Assembly (NCBI RefSeq): GCF_000016665.1
Contig: NC_009523.1
Span: forward strand, 4,463,501 to 4,527,500
Direction of reading: 5' to 3'
Length of the DNA: 64,000 nt
Source: Roseiflexus sp. RS-1
GTDB lineage: Bacteria > Chloroflexota > Chloroflexia > Chloroflexales > Roseiflexaceae
The translations under genes were made by a program, and so were the position numbers. Shown one piece after another: positions 35,857-43,927 of this stretch. The notes under the pieces were generated by a model. That model was not told the origin of the DNA, made no database searches, and was given only the letters and a program-made list of their open reading frames with translations. Each line of letters starts with the position of its first letter. Within the stretch, counting starts at the first letter, position 1.

Positions 35857-36087
35857 TTACGAGGTGGGCCAGCGATCAAGAATACGTTGATACCACAGAC
35901 CGCTTACAGTTTGCCCCATCACAGCCACAATACCGATCACGACCAGCGCAATGAGTGCCAGCAAGAGCGAGTATTCTACCAATCCCTGTCCTTCGTTGTA
36001 CAGAAGACGCCATGTGTGTACGCGCGCCACAAGTCGGCAGAGCGCATCATCGATGGCAGCGTACCATGACGAGTGCTGCCGTTCCAT
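35857..36087 (-). CDS. Flp/Fap-type pilin
   Basis: Type IVb pilin subunit of 76 aa. A 32-residue basic leader ends at the class motif NEGQGLVEYSLLLALIALVV: cleavage after Gly, a +5 Glu, then one hydrophobic helix. The mature pilin would be about 40 aa. The RBS AAAGGAGGTGAG is near-perfect. No tad/cpa assembly genes or prepilin peptidase are next to it, so assembly must rely on genes elsewhere. Confidence 0.85.
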   Translation of the reverse strand: MERQHSSWYAAIDDALCRLVARVHTWRLLYNEGQGLVEYSLLLALIALVVIGIVAVMGQTVSGLWYQRILDRWPTS

Positions 36088-36576
36088 ACGTTCTCACCTC
36101 CTTTACGGTCATGTAGAGTCTGATGTTCGAGGTAGTGACAGCGGGTGGTCACGAATGAGCAAGAACTTGCGCCGCTGACCCGAGAACTGCGAACGCCGCC
36201 ACCGACGGCACACCCTGTCGTTAAGATTATATCAACCCCTGCAATAGCCCGACAGTACCTGTAACACCGGTACCATCGTTCGTGGTATGCAGATGGATCA
36301 TTGTTCTGCGATGTCTGTTTCGAGCTTACAGAAATATCACCTGTAACCGTTCTCCGTATAATAGAGCCGTTTCTTATAGTTATGACTCCACTGCAAAAAG
36401 GGCATGTCACCGCAGAGACGCAGCGTTCGCAGCGGTGGCTTCCGTATCACGTCACGCACCCGTATGCTTCGCTGTGCATCCATCATAGTTCTTTTTTACT
36501 CTCTGTGCGCCTGGCGTCTCAGCGGTGCGTTTTTGCAGCGAAGTCATAGTATCAAACTTCGGAAATACGTATCGCT
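36088..36576. other. Intergenic gap with pilin leader and a family 3 element
   Basis: 489 bases. The left part is the leader region of the pilin gene; TATAAT on the minus strand at 36226-36231 is a possible -10. A plus-strand TATAAT lies at 36357-36362. The right part is the family 3 repeat. No gene is seen. Confidence 0.45.
36375..36552. repeat. Family 3 inverted-repeat element (MITE-like)
   Basis: The left end TATGACTCCACTGCAAAAAG (36381-36400) pairs with the right end GTTTTTGCAGCGAAGTCATA (36530-36549) with few mismatches, giving ~20-bp terminal inverted repeats around a ~130-bp core. Inner parts (CGCAGAGACGC / GGCGTCTCAGCGG) are also inverted. No open frame of note is enclosed. Related sequence occurs at 30455-30505. 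Confidence 0.65.
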
Positions 36577-36843
36577 ATGACCAATCTTCCTTCAGTACGC
36601 CCGCTTCGCATTGATGATGATCTCGTGGCTGCGGCGCTCGCCGCCGTTTGCCTGTATCTGGAAGCGGAGCAGGCGGACGCTATCGAAGAGGCGCCATCGC
36701 GCAGTTCATGGCAAACGGCGGCGCTGATCGCAGCGCAGGGAGGGACGCCCGCGCGCAGCGGCATCGCCGCTGCCTGGAGAACCGCCGACCGTGTCGGTCG
36801 CGCAGCGCACTGGAGCGCTGGCATTTTGGGGATGTTCGATTGA
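36577..36843 (+). CDS. Small helical protein upstream of biotin carboxylase
   Basis: 88 aa, family not recognised. Two predicted amphipathic helices (DDDLVAAALAAVCLYLEAEQ and SWQTAALIAAQGG) are followed by a Trp/Arg-containing segment IAAAWRTADRVGRAAHWSAG and the end GILGMFD. It ends 21 bases before the carboxylase start, so it may be a small subunit or assembly partner of the biotin-dependent enzyme. This is inference from position and size. Confidence 0.6.
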   Translation: MTNLPSVRPLRIDDDLVAAALAAVCLYLEAEQADAIEEAPSRSSWQTAALIAAQGGTPARSGIAAAWRTADRVGRAAHWSAGILGMFD

Positions 36844-36864
36844 TTGTGCGCAGTGAGGGGCACT

Positions 36865-38637
36865 ATGTTTGATACTGTTCTGGTCGCCAACCGTGGCGAG
36901 ATTGCACTACGAGTGATGCGCGCCTGCAAGGAACTGGGGCTGCGCACGGTCGCAATTTACAGCGAAGCTGATCGGCATGCGCCACATGTGGCGTATGCGG
37001 ATGCCGCCTACCTGGTAGGCCCGGCGTCTGCAGCGCAGAGTTATTTGAACATCGAGCGGATCATCGAAGTCGCGCGCGAGTCAGGCGCTGGCGCTGTGCA
37101 TCCAGGGTACGGCTTTCTGGCGGAAAACCCATCGTTTGCGCGTGCAGTCACCCTTGCCGGTCTGGTGTTCATCGGTCCGCCGGCTGAGGTGATGGAACGT
37201 ATGGGCGGGAAGGTGGCGGCGCGGCGTGAAGCCAGGGCGGCAGGGGTGCCGGTTGTCCCCGGAACGATGTACCCCGTTGGCACGCTCGAAGAGTTGCGCG
37301 CGTGCGCCCTTGAATACGGCTATCCGATCGCTATCAAAGCGGTTGCCGGCGGCGGCGGACGCGGGTTTCGCGTGGTGTTCGAGGAGAGCGAGTTGCGTCA
37401 TGCGTTCGAGAGCGCACGCCGCGAGGCGGAGATCGGTTTCGGCAATGCGGATGTGTACGTCGAGAAGTATCTGACCGATCCGCGCCATATCGAAATCCAG
37501 GTGCTGGCGGATACATATGGAAACGTACTCCACCTTGGGGAGCGCGAATGCTCAATCCAGCGTCGCCATCAGAAACTGATCGAAGAAAGCCCTTCACCGG
37601 TGATCACGCCCGATGTGCGTCAACGCATGGGTGAATCGGCGGTGCGTCTTGCAAAACAGGTAGGCTACGTGAGCGCCGGCACGCTTGAGTTTATTTATCA
37701 GGACGGGGAGTTCTACTTCCTCGAAATGAACACCCGCATCCAGGTTGAGCACACGGTGACCGAGATGGTCACCGGCGTCGATCTGGTCAAGGCGCAGATC
37801 CGGATCGCCCGTGGCGAGCGGCTCTGGTTGACCCAGGATGATATTATGATCCGCGGGCACGCGATCGAATGCCGGATCAACGCGGAAGACCCCGCCAACA
37901 ACTTTCGTCCGTCGCTTGGCACGCTCGTTGAGTACAGTGAACCCTACGGCTTTGGTGTGCGTGTCGACAGTGGCGTGCACAAAGGGTATACTATTCCGCA
38001 GCATTACGATTCATTGATCGCCAAGTTGATCTGCTGGGGAGATGACCGCGCTGAAGCCATTGCGCGTATGCGGCGTGCGCTGGCGGATTATCGCATCGTC
38101 GGCGTGGCGCATACTATTCCGTTCCATCTGGCGACCATGGCGCATCCGGTCTTTCAGGAGGGGAGAGCGACGATCAATTTCATTCCGCATCATCTCGCCG
38201 ATCATCTCAGTACGCTGTCGCAGGGTCCGATCAGCACGGTATCAGTCGGCAGTGTGGTGAGCGGACCGGCGCGTATCTTCGAGGTGGAAGTCAACGGTCG
38301 GCTCTTTACCGTGCGAGTGGCGGAAGCTGAGACCCGGTCGGAACGGACTGAACGGCGTATCAGGCAGGATCGTGCGGCACACCGCGCCCTCCATCCCGTT
38401 GCTGATGGAGTTGCCAGTTCGTTGCAGGGCATTGTTTCGGCAGTGGTGGTATCCCCCGGTCAGGAGGTTGAGGCAGGTCAGGTCGTCTTTGTTATTGAGG
38501 CGATGAAAATGGAGAACGAAATTACTGCACCGCGCAAGGGGGTCATCGGCGAAGTGCGGGTGCAGGTCGGGCAGACGGTCGAACCCGGAACGGTTTTGGC
38601 AACGTACCGTGCCGCCGGGGAACTTGCAGCATCGTGA
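36865..38637 (+). CDS. Acyl-CoA/acetyl-CoA carboxylase alpha chain (biotin carboxylase-BCCP fusion)
   Basis: ATP-dependent carboxylation of a covalently bound biotin. Residues 1-450 are biotin carboxylase (FDTVLVANRGEIALRVMRAC, ATP-grasp loop AVAGGGGRGFRVV, active site FLEMNTRIQVEHTVTEMVTG). Residues ~510-590 are a biotinyl domain with EAMKMENE and biotin-Lys near 548. The linker is short, so it lacks the large middle domains of propionyl-CoA carboxylase alpha. No carboxyltransferase gene is adjacent. ATG 36865 follows GAGGGG; Chloroflexota carbon fixation needs such carboxylases, but the substrate is not determined. Confidence 0.88.
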   Translation: MFDTVLVANRGEIALRVMRACKELGLRTVAIYSEADRHAPHVAYADAAYLVGPASAAQSYLNIERIIEVARESGAGAVHPGYGFLAENPSFARAVTLAGLVFIGPPAEVMERMGGKVAARREARAAGVPVVPGTMYPVGTLEELRACALEYGYPIAIKAVAGGGGRGFRVVFEESELRHAFESARREAEIGFGNADVYVEKYLTDPRHIEIQVLADTYGNVLHLGERECSIQRRHQKLIEESPSPVITPDVRQRMGESAVRLAKQVGYVSAGTLEFIYQDGEFYFLEMNTRIQVEHTVTEMVTGVDLVKAQIRIARGERLWLTQDDIMIRGHAIECRINAEDPANNFRPSLGTLVEYSEPYGFGVRVDSGVHKGYTIPQHYDSLIAKLICWGDDRAEAIARMRRALADYRIVGVAHTIPFHLATMAHPVFQEGRATINFIPHHLADHLSTLSQGPISTVSVGSVVSGPARIFEVEVNGRLFTVRVAEAETRSERTERRIRQDRAAHRALHPVADGVASSLQGIVSAVVVSPGQEVEAGQVVFVIEAMKMENEITAPRKGVIGEVRVQVGQTVEPGTVLATYRAAGELAAS

Positions 38638-38644
38638 GAGACGT

Positions 38645-39523
38645 ATGAACACGCCAGAACTCTTCGTCGCCAGCGTCACACCGTTTACCGCACCAGCGGG
38701 CGCTGTGGATCATGGGTGGATCGTCAGGCATCTGCGCTGGCTGGAAGCGCAGGGTGTCGATGGTGTCGTGCCCTGCGGCACCACCGGCGAGGGGCAATCG
38801 TTGAGCGTTGCCGAACGGATGGCAATCTTCGATACAGTGCTGCACCATCGCGGGCAGTTGCGGGTGTTTGCGGGGACGGGATGCGCCGCGTTGAGCGACA
38901 CGATTGCGCTGACGCGCTATGCGATCGAGCGTGGCGCCGACGCAGCACTGGTGCTGCCGCCCTTCTATTTCAAGAACCTGAGCGATGATGGTTTGCTCGG
39001 CTACTATCGCGCTCTGTGCGATGCGTTGCCCTCAAGCGCGCGGTTAATCCTCTATCATATCCCGCCGATGAGCCAGATTCCAATCACGCCAGCGGTGATT
39101 GCAGGACTCTATCAAAGTCATCCGCACATGGTGTATGGTTTGAAGGATAGTGGCGGCGATCTCGCCTATCTATCGATGCTCCGGCAGCGCTTCCCGGAGT
39201 TGCGCGTGTATGTCGGCAGTGCGGCACTGCTGGCGCAGGCGCTCCGCGAGGGTGCAACCGGCGGCATCTTTGCGCTGAGCAACGTCTTTCCTCGCGAGAT
39301 GCGCGCGGTGATGACAGCGCACCTCAGCGGAGGCGATGTCGAAACCGCTCAGCAACGGGTGACGGCGTTGAGCGCGGTGCTGAAACCATACGGGAATCCG
39401 CCAGCGCTCAAGGCGTTGCTGGCGTGTATGGCAGATTTCCCGCGCACATCGTCTCGTTTTCCGCTCGTTGATCTCACCGACGAACAGGCAGATGCACTCT
39501 GGGCGGCAGTCCGGTCGTTGTGA
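38645..39523 (+). CDS. DapA/N-acetylneuraminate lyase-family aldolase
   Basis: Class I Schiff-base lyase, TIM barrel of 292 aa. GTTGEGQSLSVAERM is the phosphate/carboxylate-binding motif. The catalytic Tyr and Lys lie in LILYHIPPMSQIP and VYGLKDSGGDLAYL. YHIP instead of YNVP and GEGQSL instead of GESPTL argue against a housekeeping dihydrodipicolinate synthase; a sugar-acid aldolase is as likely. It starts 7 bases after the carboxylase stop, so they share a transcript. Confidence 0.85.
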   Translation: MNTPELFVASVTPFTAPAGAVDHGWIVRHLRWLEAQGVDGVVPCGTTGEGQSLSVAERMAIFDTVLHHRGQLRVFAGTGCAALSDTIALTRYAIERGADAALVLPPFYFKNLSDDGLLGYYRALCDALPSSARLILYHIPPMSQIPITPAVIAGLYQSHPHMVYGLKDSGGDLAYLSMLRQRFPELRVYVGSAALLAQALREGATGGIFALSNVFPREMRAVMTAHLSGGDVETAQQRVTALSAVLKPYGNPPALKALLACMADFPRTSSRFPLVDLTDEQADALWAAVRSL

Positions 39524-39539
39524 GCGTCTGTCTGGGGAG

Positions 39540-40135
39540 GCGGCGATTCTCACAGAGGTTGAACCCAACGGACGAAGTTGAACACTCCCAGAATTGCGCG
39601 CCTCACGCGGCTACCGAAATGAATGTCGGTCTACGGGAGAAATACGCCGAAATTTATTTCGGCATAGCGTCGTTCTCACAGAAGAGTGGATAATGCGATG
39701 CGCCCGGCGTCCAGGTGGCGCGTTTGTGATCTCCGAGAGAAATACGCCGAAATGTAGAGCAGTTCTCACAAAGGTTGAATCTATTGGACGAGGTTGAACA
39801 CTCCTGGAAATGGCGCGACCCACGCGATGACCGAAATACATTTCGGTCTACACTCTGCTGGACGCGGGCGCCTCGCGCGACACGGCAGGCCCAGACCGGG
39901 GTCAACGTATCTGAGAACTGCTATAATCCGGTATTCGCTCTTGCCGTGGGGCTAAAGCCCTCGGCTATGGAATGCGAAGCCCGCCCGCGCGGGCTGGATT
40001 GACAGGCCGCGTCAGCGGCCTTCGTCCTGGTAGCCGAGCCCTTCAGGGCGACGGCTCAACCGTCGGGGTCAACCCCTCGGCTCTGCGGTGCGAAGCCCAT
40101 CTGCACGGGCTATGCCGGATCAATTCTAAAAACTC
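39540..40135. repeat. Compound repeat island (families 1 and 2)
   Basis: Fills most of the 708-base convergent gap. In order: a partial family 2 end (39546-39625), two copies of GAGAAATACGCCGAAAT (39637-39652 and 39737-39753), a complete reverse family 2 element (39755-39924) with intact palindrome GACCGAAAT-AC-ATTTCGGTC at 39829-39848, then a reverse family 1 element from 39921. Family 1 is extended to ~40131 by extra hairpins (GCCGCGTCAGCGGC, GAAGCCCATCTGCACGGGC). The last ~95 bases before the glycosyltransferase stop show nothing. No coding potential. Confidence 0.75.
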
Positions 40136-40231
40136 ATGAGCGGCGCTCAGCGTGAACTTCTTCCACACATGGCGAAGGGGAATTGGGCGAACTGCTGCCT
40201 GCGACGGAAGACAGAACACCATACCCTGATC

Positions 40232-41449
40232 TCACAAGCGGGATGACCGGCACTGCCGGTTGACGACCGTGTGGTAGATCTCCTCGATCTGGTGTGCTGC
40301 TCGCTCCCACGAGAGGTCACGCACCGCGCGTTCGCGCAGGCGTCGTCCCAGTTCCTGCGCCCATTCCGGTCTGTCGAGCGCGAGTTCGATACCAGCAGCC
40401 AGGTCCTCGACGCTGCCATAGGCGGCATAGATGCCGCAGTCCCCCAAAAACTCGCGCGCGACTGGCGTATCGAAGGCGACCACCGGCAACCCCATCGCCA
40501 TATAATTGCCGATCTTCCCGTTTCCTTCGGTGCGGCTCATCTTTGGCGCCACCGCCACGTCGCCAAGCGCCAGATAGGCGTGCAGGTCACGGTAAAAGAT
40601 GCGTCCTGGCAGCGTGACATGATCGCCGACGCCGAGCGACTCCGCATAAGCGCGATAACTGGCAGGATCAGGATGCCCCATGATCAGGAAATGCACATCT
40701 GCGCGATGTGAGGTCACAATCCGTGCTGCCTGGATAAGATGGTGGGTACCCTGGTATGGCGCCAGCAACCCGATATACACCACGATGCGGCGGTCTGCCG
40801 GAATGCCGAGTTGTCGCCGTAACTCGCAACGTTGCGCCTCCCACTCCGGCGACCCGTCGAACGGGCGGAAACGGTGAGTGTTGACGCTATCGATGACAGT
40901 GTAGAGCCTGTCGGGGTGAACAGAACCATCGCGGCGCAGCAGATTCGCTGCATTGGTCGTCGAGGTGATCACCGCATCAGCATTGCGGTTGATCCAGCGC
41001 TCCAATCGCGTCAACAGCGGAAACAGCGGGTTGGTGCGCTTGATGAACCCGTGATCGAGCATTTCGCTGGTCATGCTGCCCTGATAATCCAGGATGAGCG
41101 GAATGCCGATCAAGCGTTTCAGCGCCAGACCGATAAAGGCTGCCTCGTGGGTGTGGGCATGAATGATCGTTGGACGGATCTCCAGCGCGACGCGCAGGCT
41201 GCGCCATGCCAGACCGACATCCAGGTACAGTTTATGGCGCGACGAACCGACAACGGCGCGTCGGATCCAGGGAACGTCCCACGAGCGACGAATGTCGAGA
41301 CCGGGCATATCGTCGCCGTTGTGGTACGTTGCCAGTACCAGGCGATGACCGAGTTGTTGAACGGCTTTCGCTTCCTCCCAGATGCGAACGTGGTTGCCGT
41401 AATCCGAAAAAAAACTGGTCGAAGCCAGCATCAGTATCGTGTAAGGCAC
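40232..41449 (-). CDS. Glycosyltransferase family 4
   Basis: GT-B enzyme of about 405 aa. The N-terminus is ILMLASTSFFSDYGNHVRIW, and the donor lobe includes RIVVYIGLLAPYQGTHHLIQ, KMSRTEGNGKIGNYMAMGLP (nucleotide-sugar loop) and VVAFDTPVAREFLGDCGIYA. GTG 41449 with AGGA upstream is chosen; ATG 41431 is an alternative. It starts 21 bases after the HAD gene stop on the same strand. Acceptor unknown. Confidence 0.87.
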   Translation of the reverse strand: MPYTILMLASTSFFSDYGNHVRIWEEAKAVQQLGHRLVLATYHNGDDMPGLDIRRSWDVPWIRRAVVGSSRHKLYLDVGLAWRSLRVALEIRPTIIHAHTHEAAFIGLALKRLIGIPLILDYQGSMTSEMLDHGFIKRTNPLFPLLTRLERWINRNADAVITSTTNAANLLRRDGSVHPDRLYTVIDSVNTHRFRPFDGSPEWEAQRCELRRQLGIPADRRIVVYIGLLAPYQGTHHLIQAARIVTSHRADVHFLIMGHPDPASYRAYAESLGVGDHVTLPGRIFYRDLHAYLALGDVAVAPKMSRTEGNGKIGNYMAMGLPVVAFDTPVAREFLGDCGIYAAYGSVEDLAAGIELALDRPEWAQELGRRLRERAVRDLSWERAAHQIEEIYHTVVNRQCRSSRL

Positions 41450-41469
41450 AGATGATCCTGCTGATGTGC

Positions 41470-42186
41470 TCAGTGCGACAACGGCGCCGCGCATATGGAG
41501 TTGCGCAGATAGCCCGGCAGTTCGCCAATATGCGACAACTGCACATACCCGTCGGTTGCCGCCTCGTCGTCGGTCACCTTTTCGTGATCCCAGGTCAGGT
41601 GATACGGAATATAGACCGCTCGCCCGCCTGCTGCGATAACCGGTAGAATATCAGATTTCAGCGAATTGCCAACCATTAAGAACTCGTCTGGTCGGATGCC
41701 GAAGCGTGTCATAAGTGCTGTATACGTCGCTGGCGTCTTATCGCTCACGATCTCGATATGCTGAAAATACTCGGCGATGCCGGAGCGCGCAATTTTACTC
41801 TCCTGATCGAACAGGTCTCCCTTGGTAATGATCATCAATCGGTAGGTTTCGCGCAGCGACGCAATCGTTTCGCGCACGCCGGGCAGCAGTTCGACCGGTG
41901 CGCGCAGCATATCGCGCGCAAAGTCGATGATCTGATGAATCTCCTGTGCGCCAATTCGACCATCGGTCACCTCGATTGCGGTCTCGATCATGGAGAGGGT
42001 GAACCCTTTGATGCCATACCCGAAGAACTTCAGATTCCGCATCTCGGTTTCGTAGAGTCGACGGTCGATCGTTGCGACGTCCTGAAAGGGGGCAAGCAGG
42101 CGTTTGAACTTCTCCTGGGTTATGGAGTAGAGCGTCTCATTGTGCCACAATGTATCGTCGGCATCGAATGCGATGGTGGTGATCAT
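41470..42186 (-). CDS. HAD-family hydrolase
   Basis: Phosphatase-type haloacid dehalogenase superfamily protein of 238 aa. Motif I is AFDADDTLWHNE with both aspartates; motif II Thr/Lys lie in LMIITKGD; motif IV is MVGNSLKSDILP. A helical cap lies between residues ~20 and 100. The ATG at 42186 is the conserved start; an open frame continues upstream only because a heptanucleotide array lies there. Substrate unknown. Confidence 0.87.
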   Translation of the reverse strand: MITTIAFDADDTLWHNETLYSITQEKFKRLLAPFQDVATIDRRLYETEMRNLKFFGYGIKGFTLSMIETAIEVTDGRIGAQEIHQIIDFARDMLRAPVELLPGVRETIASLRETYRLMIITKGDLFDQESKIARSGIAEYFQHIEIVSDKTPATYTALMTRFGIRPDEFLMVGNSLKSDILPVIAAGGRAVYIPYHLTWDHEKVTDDEAATDGYVQLSHIGELPGYLRNSICAAPLSH

Positions 42187-42187
42187 A

Positions 42188-42243
42188 GGAACCAAGAACT
42201 GAGAACTGAGAACCGAGAAACGTTCAACCTTCAACCTTCAACC
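42188..42243. repeat. Heptanucleotide array with changing unit
   Basis: Eight in-register 7-base units run GGAACCA, AGAACTG x2, AGAACCG, AGAAACG, TTCAACC x3. The array fills the gap between the HAD start and the glcF-like stop; that stop (42238-42240) lies in the last unit. Units match those at 28050 and, on the other strand, 44920. Confidence 0.9.
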
Positions 42244-43575
42244 TCTTCCCTGCTCATATGCCTCTGCCAGCACCTCGACGACGTGGCGCACCCGCATCTT
42301 CGAGCCGCGTCGGCGCAGCCCGCTTTCGAGTTGCAGATGACAGCCGGGGTTGGCGGTCACGATGATGTCTGCACCGGTGGCTTCCGCGTGGTTCAATTTT
42401 CGTTCGCCGAGGCGGGTTGCCATTGCAGGTTGAGTCACGTTGTAGATACCTGCGGAGCCGCAGCAGAGTGACGACTCCTGCATTTCGCGCAGGGTCACGC
42501 CGGGAATGGCGCGGAGAAGCTTGCGCGGTTGGGCGCTGATGCGCTGCGCGTGCGCCAGATGGCAGGGTTCCTGGTAGGTCACCGTCAGGTTGAGCGGTCG
42601 CATATCGGCGGTATTCAGGTCGAGCACGGCGAGGAACTCGGTCACGTCCTTCACTTTTGCCGAAAAGCGATGAGCGCGTTCCGCCCAGTGTGGATCGTCG
42701 TGGAGCAGGTGACCGTACTCTTTGAGCGTCGAGCCGCACCCGGCGGCATTGACAATGATCGCATCGAGACCCAACCCCTCGAATGCCGTGATATTGCGTC
42801 GCGCCAGATCACGCGCGCCTGCCAGGTCGCCGCCGTGGGCGTGGAGCGCGCCGCAACATCCCTGCTCAGGCGGCAGGAAAACCGTGCAACCATTCTTGCG
42901 CAGTACCCTGATCGTGGCATCGTGCACATCGGCGAATGCCGTCGCCATAATGCAACCGGTCAGCAGTGCAACAACGAACCGTTCCTCTCCTTCCGCCGGG
43001 AGAACCTGTCCTTCCGGCACGGTGAAGCGATCGCTGATGGGTGGCAGGAGCGCCTCGGTCTCATCGAGTTTCAGCGCGCGGAGCAATCCGCTGCGCCGCG
43101 CCAGCATTTGCGCACCGCTCTTCTGATAGAGCCACATCAGGCGTGAGAAGAGGCGAAACAGCGGCGGACGACGGAAGAGCAGACCAAATGCGCCAAAGCG
43201 CAGCAGGCGCACAAGCCACGGATGCGGTGGAAGCCGTCCATCGCCCTTTGCCTGTTCAATCTGCGTCCGTGACGCCTCGAGGATCTGCCCGTACAGCACA
43301 CCGCTCGGGCAGACAGCTTCGCATGCGCGGCAATTGAGACAGGCGCTCATCTGCTCCTGGAAGACCTCACTCTCCATACCGATGCGCCCGTCGGCGACGG
43401 CTTTCATCAGGTAGATGCGTCCACGCGGTGAAAACTGTTCAAGTCCGGTTTCGCGATAGGTCGGGCATGCCGGGAGACACAACCCGCAATGGACGCAAGA
43501 GTTGATAACTGTATCACTGGGAATGTCGGGACCGGCAAACGGCACTCTGGCAGTTATCTCGTGTTCGGCGATCAT
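42238..43575 (-). CDS. glcF: Glycolate oxidase Fe-S subunit-like protein (GlcF)
   Basis: Electron-transfer subunit of a 2-hydroxyacid dehydrogenase, 445 aa. Two 4Fe-4S ferredoxin motifs near the N-terminus, CVHCGLCLPACP and CLNCRACEAVCPSG, are followed by two CCG domains (GCCGALHAHGGD, LCCGSAGIYNVTQP) that bind a further cluster. The catalytic flavoprotein subunit (GlcD) is not in the adjoining sequence. 3-Hydroxypropionate cycle bacteria must handle glycolate/glyoxylate, which would suit it, but the substrate is inferred. Confidence 0.87.
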   Translation of the reverse strand: MIAEHEITARVPFAGPDIPSDTVINSCVHCGLCLPACPTYRETGLEQFSPRGRIYLMKAVADGRIGMESEVFQEQMSACLNCRACEAVCPSGVLYGQILEASRTQIEQAKGDGRLPPHPWLVRLLRFGAFGLLFRRPPLFRLFSRLMWLYQKSGAQMLARRSGLLRALKLDETEALLPPISDRFTVPEGQVLPAEGEERFVVALLTGCIMATAFADVHDATIRVLRKNGCTVFLPPEQGCCGALHAHGGDLAGARDLARRNITAFEGLGLDAIIVNAAGCGSTLKEYGHLLHDDPHWAERAHRFSAKVKDVTEFLAVLDLNTADMRPLNLTVTYQEPCHLAHAQRISAQPRKLLRAIPGVTLREMQESSLCCGSAGIYNVTQPAMATRLGERKLNHAEATGADIIVTANPGCHLQLESGLRRRGSKMRVRHVVEVLAEAYEQGRG

Positions 43576-43927
43576 GGCGAGTCCGGATCAAGGCTTCAAA
43601 TCTCTGGACGATACTGGAGCGACATCACTTCATCACTGGACGCCGCTCCTGGGGGGCAAACGCCCGTATGATACAACCGTCTTGCATCATGTGCAAACGG
43701 AGCGGGTGAGAAGATGAGGTTGTGCAGCAACGTCTCAATGGAGATTGAGCATTATTATTTCTTCAAAAACCATCAGGTTGTTCCGGCAGTTGGGGCAGAG
43801 GGATGTCCTGCGACGACCATTCGAAGCGTCGTCAATACTTCCGCGAGGTCAGCGAGACGTGACCTGAAATTATCCGAAGAGGGGACAGGAGGGAACGTCC
43901 TGAAACCCTATCCCCCTTCGTGCCGTC
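43576..43927. other. Intergenic gap with a short family 1 derivative
   Basis: 352 bases between the glcF-like start and the end of the response regulator gene. Apart from the mini repeat at 43737-43776 I see no gene; a 121-codon plus-strand frame is mostly antisense to the regulator gene and has no RBS. Confidence 0.5.
43737..43776. repeat. Internally deleted family 1 element
   Basis: ATGGAGATTGAG, the start of family 1 in reverse orientation, is followed at once by CATTATTATTTCTTCAAAAA and CCATCAG, close to its other end (GGATTATTTATTCAAAGACCAT). Both GC-rich hairpins are missing. About 40 bases remain, as expected for end-to-end deletion. Confidence 0.55.
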
